DNA of 64,000 bases, taken from positions 1,059,501 to 1,123,500 of the forward strand of contig JAWDGP010000260.1 of NCBI GenBank assembly GCA_033675545.1, given 5' to 3'. Below are positions 12,246-41,945 of this stretch, in pieces. Source of the DNA: Elysia crispata (lineage: Eukaryota; Mollusca; Gastropoda; Plakobranchidae). The position numbers were made by a program, and so were the translations under genes. Under the pieces are notes generated by a model that saw only the letters and a list, made by a program, of their open reading frames with translations, did not search any database and was not told the origin of the DNA. Numbering within the stretch: the first letter of the stretch is position 1; every line of letters begins with the position of its first letter.

Positions 12246-13565
12246 CAAATTATGAGGGCAAGGCCATACTGGTTGCATTTTTCTATGGGGCCAGCTCAAT
12301 ATCTATACTAATATTATATGTGTGACCCATCTAGATTGTATTTAAGACAAGCAATCATTTGAGTTAAATTTCTCATCCTTACAGACCTAAATCTAAATGA
12401 TCCCATCATGAAATTTTTAAAAAGTGGATAACAGATTTTGGGGCTTTATATAACATAATTTTAACATGCACTAAGATTTCCTTCCTCCCCTTAAGTTTCC
12501 AGACATAATGAAACAGGACTATGTACACACTTTCATGATTAAAAAAAATTTACATCCACACAAAATACTTCTAGATTCCTTTTAATACAAGAAACCAAGC
12601 AATCCACAAGCCAAAGGGAATAGTATCCAAAATATTTTAAAGGAATGATCAACGTCTCCAAAAATGCAAAAATAAATTGACACATCTATTTGAGAAAATA
12701 ATCATTTTCATTCTTGGAGAACAGCCTCCACTAGGCCATCTTTTGCCTAAAATTATGATCAAAGGTCCAAACATTATTCTTCAAGATGTTGCTACTGTAA
12801 AGTTTTGTTACTTGCAATTTGATTATCCACTGTAAAACAACACGAATTTTATTAATCTTTTGATAGGTGTAATTAAAGAAAAAAATATAATTATTAAAAT
12901 AAACTTTTGTTTTAAAAAGAGATTTCTCTCTCTTTTGCTTATCAACAAGCAAAACATTTAAATCACTGGTCAAGTTGTCTGTTAAGAAACATATCAATCT
13001 GTCTCAGTCCTATTTTTAAATGAAGATCCCATCTAGCTCCAATTAGCATTACAAATCAGTATCATTATTTATATCATTAAAATATCTTAATGATTTAACA
13101 AGACAGACTTGGAAAACTGTGTGGAATTAAAATATCAAATTTAAATTTTAAAAGTTTAAGAGAGTGGAAAAAAAATATGAAAAAAGAAAATTAATAAAAA
13201 TCTGTTCATATCTAGCCTCAATAAGATGACTCTGACATAGCTTCAACCTAATGCATATGTCACTAATTCAGGATTTGAAATTGAAAAAAAAAATTTTTTT
13301 AAAGAAGACTATTTAAGTCTTTTAAATAGTACTTTGGGACATTAAAAAATATTGCAAATTCACAATATATCTTAGGTTGTTACATACGACCAAATTTATT
13401 TTCTATGTTAAATTGCGATGATTCCATTTACAAGCAGGGACACAGCTAGTGACACAATTTTAAAAGTGATGCTCATATATTCCTGTCAAAAATCACAAGC
13501 TGTATATAAAAAAGTAGTCTTCAACAAACATTCCAACCAATATCAAAATATTCGTGGCAAGATAA
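12246..13565. other. Intergenic, no gene seen
   Basis: AT-rich sequence with A and T runs; nothing recognisable on either strand. Confidence 0.5.
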
Positions 13566-13910
<345 letters not shown>

Positions 13911-16900
13911 TTGCTGTTGCTTCAATACCACCTGAAAAAGTGATTGCAGGATGATGGTAGTGGAGATTGTAATATAAAACTTTTATTTCTATTGAGAGAA
14001 AAGAAAAAGTTCATGAAAGTACACAATTTTAAAATTCAAGTAAAACAGTTCTTAATAAATCTATATATATTTAAAAAAAATTGATGGCACAAAAATCAAG
14101 ACAGCAAATATCAAGAGTGAAAGAATTAAACAGAAAACATTTTGTTTCAAATTACACAGTTGTCATTTAGAAGCAGATTATGTTATACTATTAAGAAAAC
14201 AAAATGTTAAGCTAATTTTTATGAGGATAAGATGAAAAGCACTGCCTTTTTTTTTGTCGATATGAATTTGTGATAATGTGTTATGTCGTTCAATATTTTC
14301 TTAATTTTACGGGCATGTGGAAATTCCTAAAGTGTTCACCTCAAAAAACACATTGCAATTGGATTATGCAAAGTTATGAAAAAATTATATAGCTGGGTAT
14401 CATATAGTTACTATACCAAGAGGTAAAACTTAAGCAAGCAAAAGGCGTATGAGAAACATTGTTGCATGATCCCACTCATTCTAGTCAACTGTTTCCCTTG
14501 AAATATGAAGAGAAACGTTGCATATAAATTCATCCCAAACTGGCATTGCTTTTCAGTCCACCCTTGATTGTAATACTTTACAATGTCATACACCTAGAAA
14601 GTTGGATGCTATAAACTCTGCAAAAAAAAAAAAAAAAAAAAAAAACACAGAAAAACTGATGCAGTTAGTAAACCAATGTGTTGTGTGTATCTGCATAATC
14701 AATTCCTAAATAACAAACACATAAAAAATTTTGTACTGTCTATACCCTCCTCCCATCTGTACATGAGATTCTTCACAAACCTTGGACTTAAAGAATGTGA
14801 AATGTACCGGTATGCTCTTACCCTATGTCTTCATTGTATTAGATATTCTCCATCACATGAGCACTTAAGTTAATCTTAGTCGTTAAGCCCTTCGTGATAG
14901 AGGTATTATCAATCGCCATGACGGGACTTATTCTGGTTTGAAGAGTGGTATGATTCATACTACTTTTCAACATCACTGAATTCAATTATGAAATTGGATT
15001 TTAAATTGCTTTGCATTCAGTGCCTCTTTTATGCAGTATAAAACACGACTTACATTGTACGCCTAAACGTCATAGCAAAATCAGCAGATTTGAAGATGCA
15101 AAATGTACAAGGCCTAGGCACCTTGTAACTAAAAACCATACATATGTCATGTGTTATATTTCAATGAAGTGGTTAAAACCCAGGTGAAGAAACTTGAGGG
15201 AGGGAAGCAAAAAGTGACTGTGTCTGCCACTTGTAGAGGACAGTAGAGGTCAATAATTTGTAATTTTATTATAATAGCTGACACAATCAATACAGATGAA
15301 TAAGTAAACACCAGGTTTATCAAAGATAAATCAGATAAAATCTTATTTTAGATCTTACACTTTATGAAAGTGCATCCATTAAATAATACATAATGAATGG
15401 ATTTACGGCTACATCAATTAAGTATCAGTTGTCAAAAAATGTAATACTACTTTACAGCAGAAGAAATGAGAATGACATGTACAACATCAAAAAAGACATT
15501 AAGACAGAATAAGTAGACTTCAATTGAGTATATTACTCAATATAAGATGAATAAAAAAAAAATTAAAAATGGTAGAATTACAATATAAAATCCTTTCAAC
15601 ACTCTTAAAAAAGAGAATGATTCAGTTCAGTAATGTTCAAGCTGAAAAAAAGCTTATTTTGATACTTTTTTTTCAGCTAGTAATTTTTTGAATCAACTAA
15701 AGTTTGGCAATAGTTGTTCTTTGTTTTTTTCACCCCAAGGTTAGTTTTGATATTCTTCTTGCGTTAAAAATGGAGTTCAATGATAATTTGTCAGGCAGAG
15801 TAATAAAAATAGTTCTGCATCACTGGATCATGAGTTAAGAGGAACCCAGTGAAAAAAATCATATATAAATTTCATCGTGGCCAATCTGGTAAAAAAATTT
15901 GCTTGTATATAACAATATTGTATTTGATGTATCAAAATATGAGATTCAGTAATTTGTTGACAATTTAAGGACATATCAATAATAGTAAATACCAAATAAT
16001 TTCTTTAACATATGGTTTAATAACCATCAAATATTTAAAAGAAAAAGCCCCATCAACTACCCAAATTTTGAGCAAGTTTTCTTTACTGATGCAATAATTT
16101 TTTCTTAAAATGATAGACTTTATAGATATGATGACATAAATAGCATTCCCTTTTATGTTTCCTAAAATGATAATTATACAATTCTAAAAAGATCCAATAA
16201 ACATGAAGATATAAATATCATTCCCTGATAATCCTTCAGATATTTCAATGGATGTAATAGACCTCCTGTCTATAAGAACTATATTTCCCATGTTTTATAC
16301 AGATTTGAATCTTAGCAACAACCACTGCATCTTTAAAATAAAATGTCCCTTACTTCCCTCATTAAATCTGCCTAAAAGCATGTAGCAAGCAACGAGCTTA
16401 ACTCTTGGTATTCAGACAGTAAGTGGGAGTAGTAATAATCAATGTACAAGCAACTTATATAAAAAAAAGTATACAAGCTGTTTACTGTAAAAACAAAAAA
16501 GGATTATCACCCAACACAATAAAATCTGGAAACTTGATCACCTCTTGCCTAACAGTGTGCATTATATTTTTGTAAACATCAAAGTATGATAATCTCAGTC
16601 TTCAAAGATAAAGACCATCTACTCTACAACCAAGAGAGCTTCTCCCATAACTAAGAAAAGCCACTTAAAGTAAAATGCGGGCTTGAGTATTATAGCTAAT
16701 CATTCTTGTTGTGTGCTATAGAGATTGGACATTTTCTTGGGGCAAAAGAACTAATGTTTAAAGATATATTTAATGCACCAACAAAGTATTTTCTATCATA
16801 CACTCTAGTATTACTACATTTGACTTGTTTTTACAGCTGCAAGAAAATAACATGAAGAATATTTCAACCCAAATTCATAGCTTAACTTTTTGGCTTAAAA

Positions 16901-19900
16901 AAAAAATAAGCTAAGATAGAAAAAAAATTAAATGTACCAAAACTACTGAGCTATATTAATATTTAAGTTCAATTAGATCTACATGATAAAGATAAAAAGC
17001 AAATTTATATCTCTGTACTCTTTGAATTTCAGTTTTTGGTTATTTGTTTCATAAAAGTAACATTTCATATGGCTGCTGCAATTAAAAAAGATTTTTTTTT
17101 TAAAGATAAATTGCGGATTGAGGATAGAATAATTTGCTGAGTCAAAACATACATCAGTGGAGAGGCATATTTTTTAACATTTCCATCATTTTTCCCAACT
17201 TTTCTTAAAAAATGTAATGATGAACCATCTATTTAAAAAATGCACTACAACAGTTGCCTTCCTAAAGCCATGTATTCACTCAAAAATTTTAAATCTGCAC
17301 ACAAAATACTACTCATTTTGATATGTCTGAGCAGGTAGTGGCATCTATTGGATTCAGATCTGCCACAAATGCAGCATATAAAATTGGACTGATATGATAC
17401 AATGACAGTGAAAAGTTTAAAAGATAAAAAAATTAATGAGATGATAAGTGCAAAACAAAATAATTGCAGATGTAACAACAGAGATTGCCTTAAAGTGTGA
17501 TGCATTTAAAAAATTAATCTAATGCCTCAAAATAATATCAAATTTCCTGAGTCACAAAAAATTGACCATTTCACTTTTTTTTTTTAAATAATTGAGAATG
17601 GTAACAATATCACTGAGCTAAAGAAAACCAAAGTCCAGCTTATTGCTAGCTTTAATGCAAACTCCAGATAAAGTCATTTAATAAAAGAAACATAGAGGTG
17701 AAAATTCGAAATCAGATCAAGCTCTTAGTTATACTATTTACAGGAGAATTCACTATGAGATACAATATATATTGCTGCAAATAATACCTTATAATTTAAC
17801 CTCATTTAGATTTTAATTGCAAGCTTTGGCAATTTTCAGTGTACCTGTATGCCTCTGGACAAGTGTAAACCATGACTAACAGCTTGAATCTTTTTTTGTT
17901 TCATGTTGGCCCCAACCCTTCCCCCCTTTGAAGTTCTGCATATGAATACTGAGGTTAACATGATTATAATGTTTTATATTTTATACATGATAATCAATCA
18001 TCAAGAAAAGTTCATTGACAATGCTGGCTCATAATTATCATGTACCAATCAGATCATTCACATGATAAGGATTATGTAAAGGTATTATCCATATGAAGGG
18101 TACAGTCAATACAAATGGAAAAATCCAGTACAGGTTTATTGAAGATTCAAAAAATTTTGGGTTCTCTAAAATTAAAACCATAAAAAAGTTGACAAAATGG
18201 TCCAGAGAAAGTAACCCCTAGATGTGTTAAAATGTAAAACAACAAAAAATAAAGGGAAACTTGAATGGCTGAAACTTTTCTTCCGATCACAGGGAAAAAA
18301 AACAATGAACTTTTTCCTTCACAAACCAAACTAGCATTGACAGCATACTTATACTAAATGATAAAGAGTTAAAAAAAAGTTAAAAGCATCAATACCATAG
18401 GACTCAGCAGTTTCAAGAAAGCTAGTTGACAATAATAGAGTGATATATTAAGTACATATCCATATTTTAAGTGGGCATATATTTGACATTAGAAAAATTC
18501 AAGATCAAGAAAGAAAATATTGGTTTTAACTGCGTGCTGCGGTCAGTGACCGTTTCTCTCATACATAAAATTATCCAAGATCCTACTCATTGTTCTCTAA
18601 TGATCTAAGTAAGGAAAGATATTTGCAATGCTAATATGTGAAGGAAAGTATAAAAAACAACATAAGGTATACCAATCATGTATGCAAAATTTATCATGTC
18701 AGCTAGATAATTAGAAGTGGGACTTTTCATGAAATTACAAGGTATGCTCTTATAATATAATTGATTATTTTCTAACAAACCAATGCTTTAATTTTTGCTT
18801 ATATTTTTACAAGCATATTTCAATTAAAGTCAGCTTTCCTATGGATTACATTAGTATCTCTCCAAAAATATTCCTACGATAGCAACACAGATTTTCCAAA
18901 TATATTTTGTCACTTAGATTTAAAAAAGGCTGGTGTGAGTGAGTTGGCCCAGAAAATATTACTCTTCCTTTTGTATTTTTTTGTGTATCAAAATATAAGC
19001 TGAAAATTGTTCACGCGTTATTTACTTAGTGTGCAGACACTAAATACAAGATTACGAGCATAATTATGTTAATAGGACTGTATTTAATTTTCAGCTCATT
19101 CAAATTGGTGGAGGTTAGTTTTAACTTCTGTCTGTACAAGTTCTAAATTTAAAAACACTATATTTCAGACGATTTTTTTGTAATACTGAGTTCTAGCTTG
19201 ATGAACAAAAAGTGTATTTAACTTATTGAAGTAAATGAAACACTACAATATGCTGAAGCACCCATCATTTAAACAAAAAAAAAATCTGAAATTGGACTAA
19301 GTATTTAAAAAAATAACTATAAAAATATATATATTCTGCCTTCTAAGAGAGTGAATTGCTATAAAATATATATCTGGGTTGAGAAATATTTAATTTCCAT
19401 TTATTTTAGTGCCTTTGGCCTAAAGCAAGCCTGCCATTATCTGCATTTCAGTGTATAAAGCAGTAAAATTATTGGTATCTTACCTCAAAAGATATGTGAA
19501 ATATGATAAGATCATCTTTTTCACTGATGCCATTAAGTATTTCAGTTTTAATCTTTTGTTTGATCATTCCATTCTCTATTTATCTATAGCATTCTTCATA
19601 TCTGCATATAAGAAGACTACATTTGTTGGGTGGCCTCCAATTTTCAGGCTCAATGACTAACAGTTGAAATTGTTGGAATATATTGTTATTTGGCTGAGAT
19701 AGGACCCAAAACTTAACACGAGGGAAAGAGAATCTGAGAAAAACGAGATTAAAGTTAGGGAAAGTTTTCATACAGGGATGCAGTTATCTTCAAAAAAAAC
19801 ACAATAAAGCAGATTTAAAGTTTCTTTAGGGCTTTGACTCTTTTTGACAAGATAGAAAGATGATGGATATTTCATAAGAAGCTAAAATGTGGGAAACTTT

Positions 19901-20125
19901 AAAAATTGATTTTTTATGTCTGAAGCTCAATAGCTCACAACAGTAATTTCCGACATGAGCCTGAAAATCCCAGGCCACCTCACATTTACTAAACTCCATT
20001 ATAAAGTATTAACTCTTCCCTAACTATTTGCTTAAATTTCTAAAAAAGTGTTTTCCTACCCTCATTACCATTCGCCTACAGTTACAACACACCCTTTTTT
20101 GCTGTATATCTCCTGAAGATTGGTT
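13911..20125. other. Long intergenic stretch, no gene seen
   Basis: About 6 kb of AT-rich sequence without coding features on either strand. A short perfect-stem inverted repeat (AGCTGAAAAAAAG / CTTTTTTTTCAGCT) lies at 15640-15678. Confidence 0.5.
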
Positions 20126-20129
20126 CTGT

Positions 20130-22010
20130 TGAAGGTAATTTATGCGAATTGAAAGCTCAGGGTCAAAACATGAACTTGCAGTTGGCCAGTCAACAAGCAT
20201 GACTGGTTCTAGCAGCAACACATCTCAAGTAGATCTAAAACCTCTTGCTAGAAATCTTGATATTTCTGAACATCAGATTCTTTGAAGCAGGATAGCTCAG
20301 GTGATGAAGAAGATGAAGATTTAGATCTAGAAAGCCCTTTTTCTATAGTAATTCAGGCTGAAGTAGAAGAAACTGTTGCACATTCTGAACAAATAAAAAG
20401 GATTGTAGATCGAAGAGAATACGCCCCTCGTGCAGAAATATTTAGTGAGAATCCAGATGGCATTCAGCAATGTTGGAAAATGCATGAAGAGAAACGAGAT
20501 CACCCACTTTTCAGTGGTCAGAGTTAGCTACTTGCCAACTTAGGTGTGGAATGTACACAAATAGATTTTATGTCTAACTTTCTTGATGAAGAGTTTTTTT
20601 AAATGATTACAGGTCAGACAAATGATTACGCAGAGAAGGTTACAGCATCAGCTGTAATAGAGAACAACTTTCTTGTGAAGAGGGAATCTGTTTTCAAATC
20701 AGAAATGAAAGTTCATATTTGTTATTCTTAATATGGGTTTAGTAATGAACTCTATGGTGCAATATTGGATAACCGGAGGTCCAACAGAAATGCAGTGGTT
20801 TTCTGAAGTAATACCCCAGAGCAGGTTTTTTGCCATCTGTCAAATTTTCACATTGCGAGCATCCAGGATAAGTTTAAACAGCCTGAAAACAAGAGAGACT
20901 GACGATTGAAAATACTGCTCCTTCTCAAAATGTGTCTTACTCAATTCCCCTCTGCCTATTCACCTGAGAAAGACTTGGCGATAGATGAAGCCACATTTCC
21001 CTTCAAAGGTCACTTGACATTAAAAATATACCGCCCAAATAAATTTGTGAATCTTCATCTGGCTATGCCTTTCTTTTGATGTATATTGTGCTTAGATTCA
21101 TTTTTGTATAAAGCTGCAACAGAAGCTGGCTTATCTGCAACTTCCAATGCCAAAGAGTAAATTGTTGATCGGTTCATGGCACAAGTAAACACACTTGGAA
21201 AAGGGCATCATGGTTATATGGACAATCACTACCTTTGTTTAGTTTCTTGCACTGAACAATACATTTGCACGAGTTACTATACAATCAAACTGCAAAGACT
21301 TGCCCAAAGCATTTACCATCAACAAGTTGCTAAAAGAGAAAGAAGTGGTTGTAAGACGGAAAAACAAGATGGTAGCTTTAAAGTTTCAAGACGAAAGAAC
21401 AGAGCATATGCTGAGAACAATCCATATTAACACTGGCAAAAAAGTCCAAAAGGCCGACAGGCCAGACAAAATGAAGTCATAAGACGTTGCGGACTATTGC
21501 AGCAAGATGTGTGGTGCTGATCTCATGAATGAAGTAAAGAAGTATCCCACTACTATGAGATCACCAGTAGAATGTTGAAATGGTGGCAGGCAGAAGCCTG
21601 AATTTTACCTCATAGACATGTGTGTGGTGAACTCATACCAGTTGTACAGAAAATTTTCTCATGATAGAAAAAAAATGTCTCACTGGTGGTTCAGACTCAG
21701 CCTAATCTGCACCACTGCAGAGGTCAGGTCAATAAGCAGTCAGGTTCACAGTGAAGGAAGATGAAGACAAAAATCCTGCAAGGCTAAGTGAACGTCACTT
21801 CTCTAACTACATATCTCTCTCAGAAGGACCAAAATCAACAAAAAAACATGGGCAGAGAAACTGCACTGTGTGTAATTTGCCTTCAAAATAAGTGCAGAAA
21901 AGGCTGTGAGAGAATATAGACATCACATTGGTGTCAAGACTGGAAAAGAGCCCTGTGCTACCCCCAATACTTTAAAATCTACTATAGGTAAAAAGACTTT
22001 TAGCAACCAG
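20130..22010 (+). pseudogene. piggyBac-type transposase, decayed
   Basis: Piecewise translation in shifting plus-strand frames gives piggyBac landmarks in order. These are an acidic N-terminus (DSSGDEEDEDLDLESP, ~20290), a FLDEEFF..TGQTNDYAEKV block (~20580-20640), YSPEKDLAIDEATFPFKGHL (~20960-21020, with the catalytic-type IDE aspartate), and RRKNKMVALKFQDERTEHML (~21355-21415). A stretch resembling the C-terminal segment (REYRHHIGVKTGK) follows. Several stops and frameshifts separate the blocks, so no full-length protein can be made. No TTAA-flanked terminal repeats were identified around it. Family assignment rests on recalled piggyBac signatures; it could be an old domesticated PGBD-like copy. 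Confidence 0.82.
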
Positions 22011-23180
22011 CTAGGACTAAAAAAAATGGGCATATGGGAAAAATGATGATGCAGATAAGGGGCAGCCAAGCCAGACGAAGAAGAAACAGTGACTAGCCTT
22101 GGATAGCATCATCAAGACATAGCCACCTATGTTTAGTGCTTAGCCTTGAGTAGGCAGCCAAATATTTTAAAGTTGTTTATTTGTTTCAGCAACAGCAGCA
22201 GCAGCAACAACACCAACAAAATTAAAAAAAAAAAAGGATCCATTTCATTCTGATCAGCTTGTTCCTTTCTTTTCGATTTGTTTCGGTTAATTTTGTTAAT
22301 AATAATACTGACAACAACAATGACAACAACAAAAGTATTGATCTGATAACACACACCATGTGCAAAATAAGCACTTATAGTGACTCTGATATTCTTCATG
22401 TATTGTGTATGGGTTCCTTCTTTACTTTTTACTATATGCAGGCATTGTAACTGATCCATGATGATGACAATGATGATGATTATGATGATGATGAAGAGTT
22501 TTTATGTGACAACAGTAAGCTATTTTTCCCCATATGTTTTTTTTTTTAATTCTTCCTCTATGATATTCTATGGCTCTAAATCTCTTAGTTTGACTATAAT
22601 TTCTTATTTCTCATGTACCATCATTTTTATAGCAGACTGCAGCAACCTGTACAATTCAAAAAAAAAAAAATGTTGTACATATGAAAAGTCCTTTGTTAAG
22701 CTAATAAAAAATATTTAAAAAATGTACCTTTTTGCAGCAAAATGCCTAGTCTTTGCTTATTTTCAGGGAATTAATTATGATGTAATCATTGGGTAACACA
22801 TAGTAAGTAGCTGTAGCGTAGTTGGTAATTATAGTTAAACCTATTTACTAAACAAAAAGGAAAAAACATATGCATTCTTAAAACAATATTTCTAAAGCCA
22901 TGCTGAATAGTATAGTATGTTAGGCAATTGTCAAAAAGCATGAATAAATACTTTTTTAAAAAGGGTTTGATAAAAATTAAAGAGTTTTCCTCTCCACCAT
23001 TCTTTTCATTTACTAACTATTAAATTGTCAAAGTCTGTGATTAAATTATTCATGAGTGAAATCAGAACTTTGATAAATGTAAAGCAACATTTGTACAATG
23101 AAGTAATTTTAGCCACTGAACAAAACAAAAAAGTATCGCAACATTAAAAAATTTAATCTTAGGAAAACAGATATTTGTCA
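22011..23180. other. Region downstream of the SLC22 stop codon; 3' UTR and intergenic
   Basis: It contains short CAG/CAA and GATGAT triplet tracts (about 22185-22220 and 22455-22495). The SLC22 3' UTR should extend leftward from 23180. A minus-strand ATTAAA lies near 23151, but the true poly(A) site cannot be fixed. Confidence 0.4.
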
Positions 23181-38775
<15,595 letters not shown>

Positions 38776-39023
38776 GATGTTTTGATTCAATAGTTCAAAA
38801 AGCTGGAAGGGGAAATAAAAAGAAAGATAAGAAGGTAAGAGGCAAACTGTTGACTTAAAAAAAACAACAACAGCCAAATAACTTTGAAACAAGGTTCTCA
38901 CACCTTGTCAAAATTAAAATTCTAGGACTTTTCCCTAGACCCTTGAGATAATGACAACATCTGCACATGCAGTTTTCTTCTTCTCCTCCTTCAGCCCTCA
39001 TTTTCTGTTTTACCCAAACTTTT

Positions 39024-39262
39024 TTCAAATTTGAAATTTTGTTCTTTTGATTAAAAGTTGCAAGCAAAATTAACTGTTATGAAATTGATCCCGTTCTCCT
39101 CCAGCAGTGTTCCTGCAGGCATAATATTTACTAAGACTAAGTTGTTCAAATTTGAAATTTTGTTCTTTTGATTAAAAGTTGCAAGCAAAATTAACTGTTA
39201 TGAAATTGATCCCATTCTCCTCCAGCAGTGTTCCTGCAGGCATAATATTTACTAAGACTAAT
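39024..39262. repeat. 121-bp tandem duplication
   Basis: Unit 1 spans 39024-39144 and unit 2 spans 39145 to about 39262. They differ at one clear position (cccGttc versus cccAttc), so the duplication is recent. Confidence 0.95.
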
Positions 39263-40083
39263 TTGTGCTGATGAGAAAAGAATATTAAGACTTGCTCTGA
39301 GATTTGAGGGCTCCCACCACAATCATACAATGGAACGCTGCTGATTTTTAATCTTAAGATGTGTGGAACTCAAAAAAATCAGCAAATCAATAATTTATGT
39401 CTTCAAAAGCAGTTTTGAAAATTTTGAGGAGGCCTGCAAATGAAAAACTTTTTTTCTCTAAACAAAGCCTATTTCATAATAGCACAAAAAGATATCATAA
39501 ACTTTATTTTGCTCAAATAAAATAAAGGCAATTGCTTTTGTTGCCAAACATTTTATGGAACTGCTGCAATGGTTAGAGAAGGTATAACAGGAGCTGGAAA
39601 TGAGGTGGTGATGCTGGTTAGAGCTCTGGGTACATTGACGGCGAGAAGCAACTGATGGCGCTGCTATTGAGAATTATTAAGCATGAAAAACAGCAAGAAA
39701 CTGGTTCTGCTGATGAGAGCATTCAGTTATGATGGTGCTACTGACCAGATGATGGTCAAGCTAACAAGATTGCAAAACTAGTGAGTTGGCACAGGTGGAA
39801 ATATGATTTTAAGAAAAGAGGTGATCTTGTTGCTAAGAACTGTAAGAACAGCAGGAAAATGTTGATTGTCAAGTTGGTGGAGGAAACAGATTTATAAATA
39901 ACTTATGTGGTGCTGCTTTTGCCAAGATACAGAAAGAGCAAAAGACCAGAAAGAGAATGTAAGGAGAGAGAGGCTGAATTTTAAAATCTACTGAATTTAC
40001 ATTACAACTACATAACAGTATGACAAGGGCTTTAAAAACCTAGAATCTAAATTAGTTCTACTTCTAGATAGGTAGGCGAGTCT

Positions 40084-40135
40084 ACATTAGTACTACTAGA
40101 TCTAGATCTAGATCTAGATCTAGATCTAGATTAGT
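40084..40135. repeat. (AGATCT)n hexamer run
   Basis: About six tandem copies of the self-complementary hexamer CTAGAT/ATCTAG. Shorter runs of the same unit occur at about 43683-43700, 43897-43915, 43943-43958, 48398-48415, 53096-53120, 54542 and 56468. Confidence 0.9.
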
Positions 40136-40492
40136 AAGCATATCATTTTTTTTAAATACATGTTATGTTGTCTGGATCTCGATTTTAGATCTAATATCTA
40201 GATCAGATTGCATGGACTGCTAACCTGGATCTATCTCTAAAAGAGTGACTGTCACAATCACAGCTCTATATGGGTCTATCAATGTCATCTATAGTCTAGA
40301 TCTAGATATAGGCCTAATAGAGTGGCAAGAGCGTACGGCAACCTTTGACTTTAGAAAGCCTGAAAATCAATATGATGAACTAGATCTAGATGTAGATATT
40401 TTGTTTCAATGTACTGCATCTAAATCCCGGATTCTACAAGTACAACACAAATTATAAATTGGTTACGAGATATTAGTGCTTGTTTAACTCAC

Positions 40493-40650
40493 CCGTCCTC
40501 CAAACCCAAAACAAAAGGTTGGCGACGGTGAGGTGCAACTGCTACTAGACTTTAGTTTTACCTCCCTTGTTTGGATTTCTTCAGAGACGGAGGTTCCGGA
40601 AGCGAGATTCACAAGAAGGTACAATTCTACAAACTAGTTAGAATCGAACT
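40493..40650 (-). promoter_or_regulatory. Candidate non-coding first exon and promoter region of the SLC22 gene
   Basis: On the minus strand a strong donor (GAGGACGG|GTGAGT at 40493/40492) follows a GC-richer stretch containing CTTCCGGAA, an ETS-type site. It lies 1.7 kb upstream of the unpaired acceptor at 38803. Assignment as the first exon is an inference; the transcription start is unknown. Confidence 0.35.
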
Positions 40651-41872
40651 CCGGGTACTGCTTTTTACATGAAGTGGGAGCTGGATTATTTGCGCTTCTA
40701 TCAATTCTACTTCCAAGCTTTTGTTTTTGTGTTTGCTTTTTTTTCTTTATTTTTCCTGCCTAAATTATATAACGTTTCATTTTTTTCGTGTGGATAGCCC
40801 TTAATTTAAAAAAAAAAAAAAAACGCTTTTGAGCTACAAGCATATAAATCATACTTATCATTACAACAGTGAGAATAAATCAAATTAGTTAATGTTCAAC
40901 TTAAAATTATTTTTTAAAGCATGTCAGTCACGTTCAAGTGGCATTGTGGATTAAAGTTGCTTTTGTGGACGGTGTTTTCTCATGACAAAAAAAAAAAATT
41001 AAAAAAAAAAATAAATAAAACACGAAAACCAAAACATGTGTATTGAAAAAAAATGGTTTAAGTAATATTAACCTTTCCATCCTGAATCTGTTAGGGATAT
41101 ACGTTTATTAAAGCAAGCTTCCAATGATCGGTGCCGCTGTTAAAAATTTACATGAGAGAACGAACAGGAAACTTTCCGATTTACAAAGCATAACATTTAT
41201 CTATTCAATCTCGATAGCGAGCTGTCCGTTTCAGCACAATATCCATAGATAAGATAAGTTTAATGTAACTCTCAAAACAGAAGCAAAAAATAAATAAAGC
41301 TCACGTGAGGGAAAAAAATGACTATAAGAACGGAGAAAAAGAGAATAATCAAGCTTTCTAACACAAGGACATTCTGTTATTGAGCTGAAAACTGTTATTA
41401 TCTCGAAAGAGAAATATGTGTTTAGAAAAATGTCAAACCTCTCAAGCTTTAGACTAAAGGTATTCGACACTAATTTTGTACCCTTCCTTTCATTCTAAGC
41501 TCATATTATAGATTGTGTTTATGAACTTTCTCTTTAACGATGGCAGTAACACTAGCAGCATTGGATCTCATCAAGAATTGTTCAAACGAAAATAAAAAGT
41601 TGAAAATTTAAACACTCTCTTTAGGAACTGTCCTCTTAAGTCATGACAGTAATAAGAATAGCACTGGGTCGCATCAAGGATTGCACAAGTGGAAAAATAT
41701 TCTGTACAATTCCAAACAACTAACGTTACACGCACCTCCAATGACATGATTTTTATAGAACCATCTTCCATTTAAACAAGAAGGAACATTCGGTGCTATA
41801 TCCTGGAGTGTGGGTGCAATAAGAGACTCGATATACATATACTACAAATATAGTTATTGAGGGAATATTTAG
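40651..41872. other. Intergenic, no gene seen
   Basis: AT-rich. Two diverged copies of a ~60-bp segment (41538-41594 and 41642-41702, sharing GCAGTAA / GCATCAAG..TTG blocks) suggest an old local duplication. Confidence 0.4.

Positions 41873-41945
<73 letters not shown>

Larger units (their letters stand above)
38803..40492. other. Probable 5' UTR intron of the SLC22 gene
   Basis: The acceptor at 38803 requires an upstream exon. The stretch includes the 121-bp tandem duplication and, at about 40078-40130, a run of the AGATCT hexamer. No coding signal was seen. Confidence 0.5.

Noticed and set aside
14884..14940. TTAAGCCCTTCGTG as another piggyBac end
   Set aside because: The start differs from CCCTTT-type ends and no inverted partner was seen nearby.
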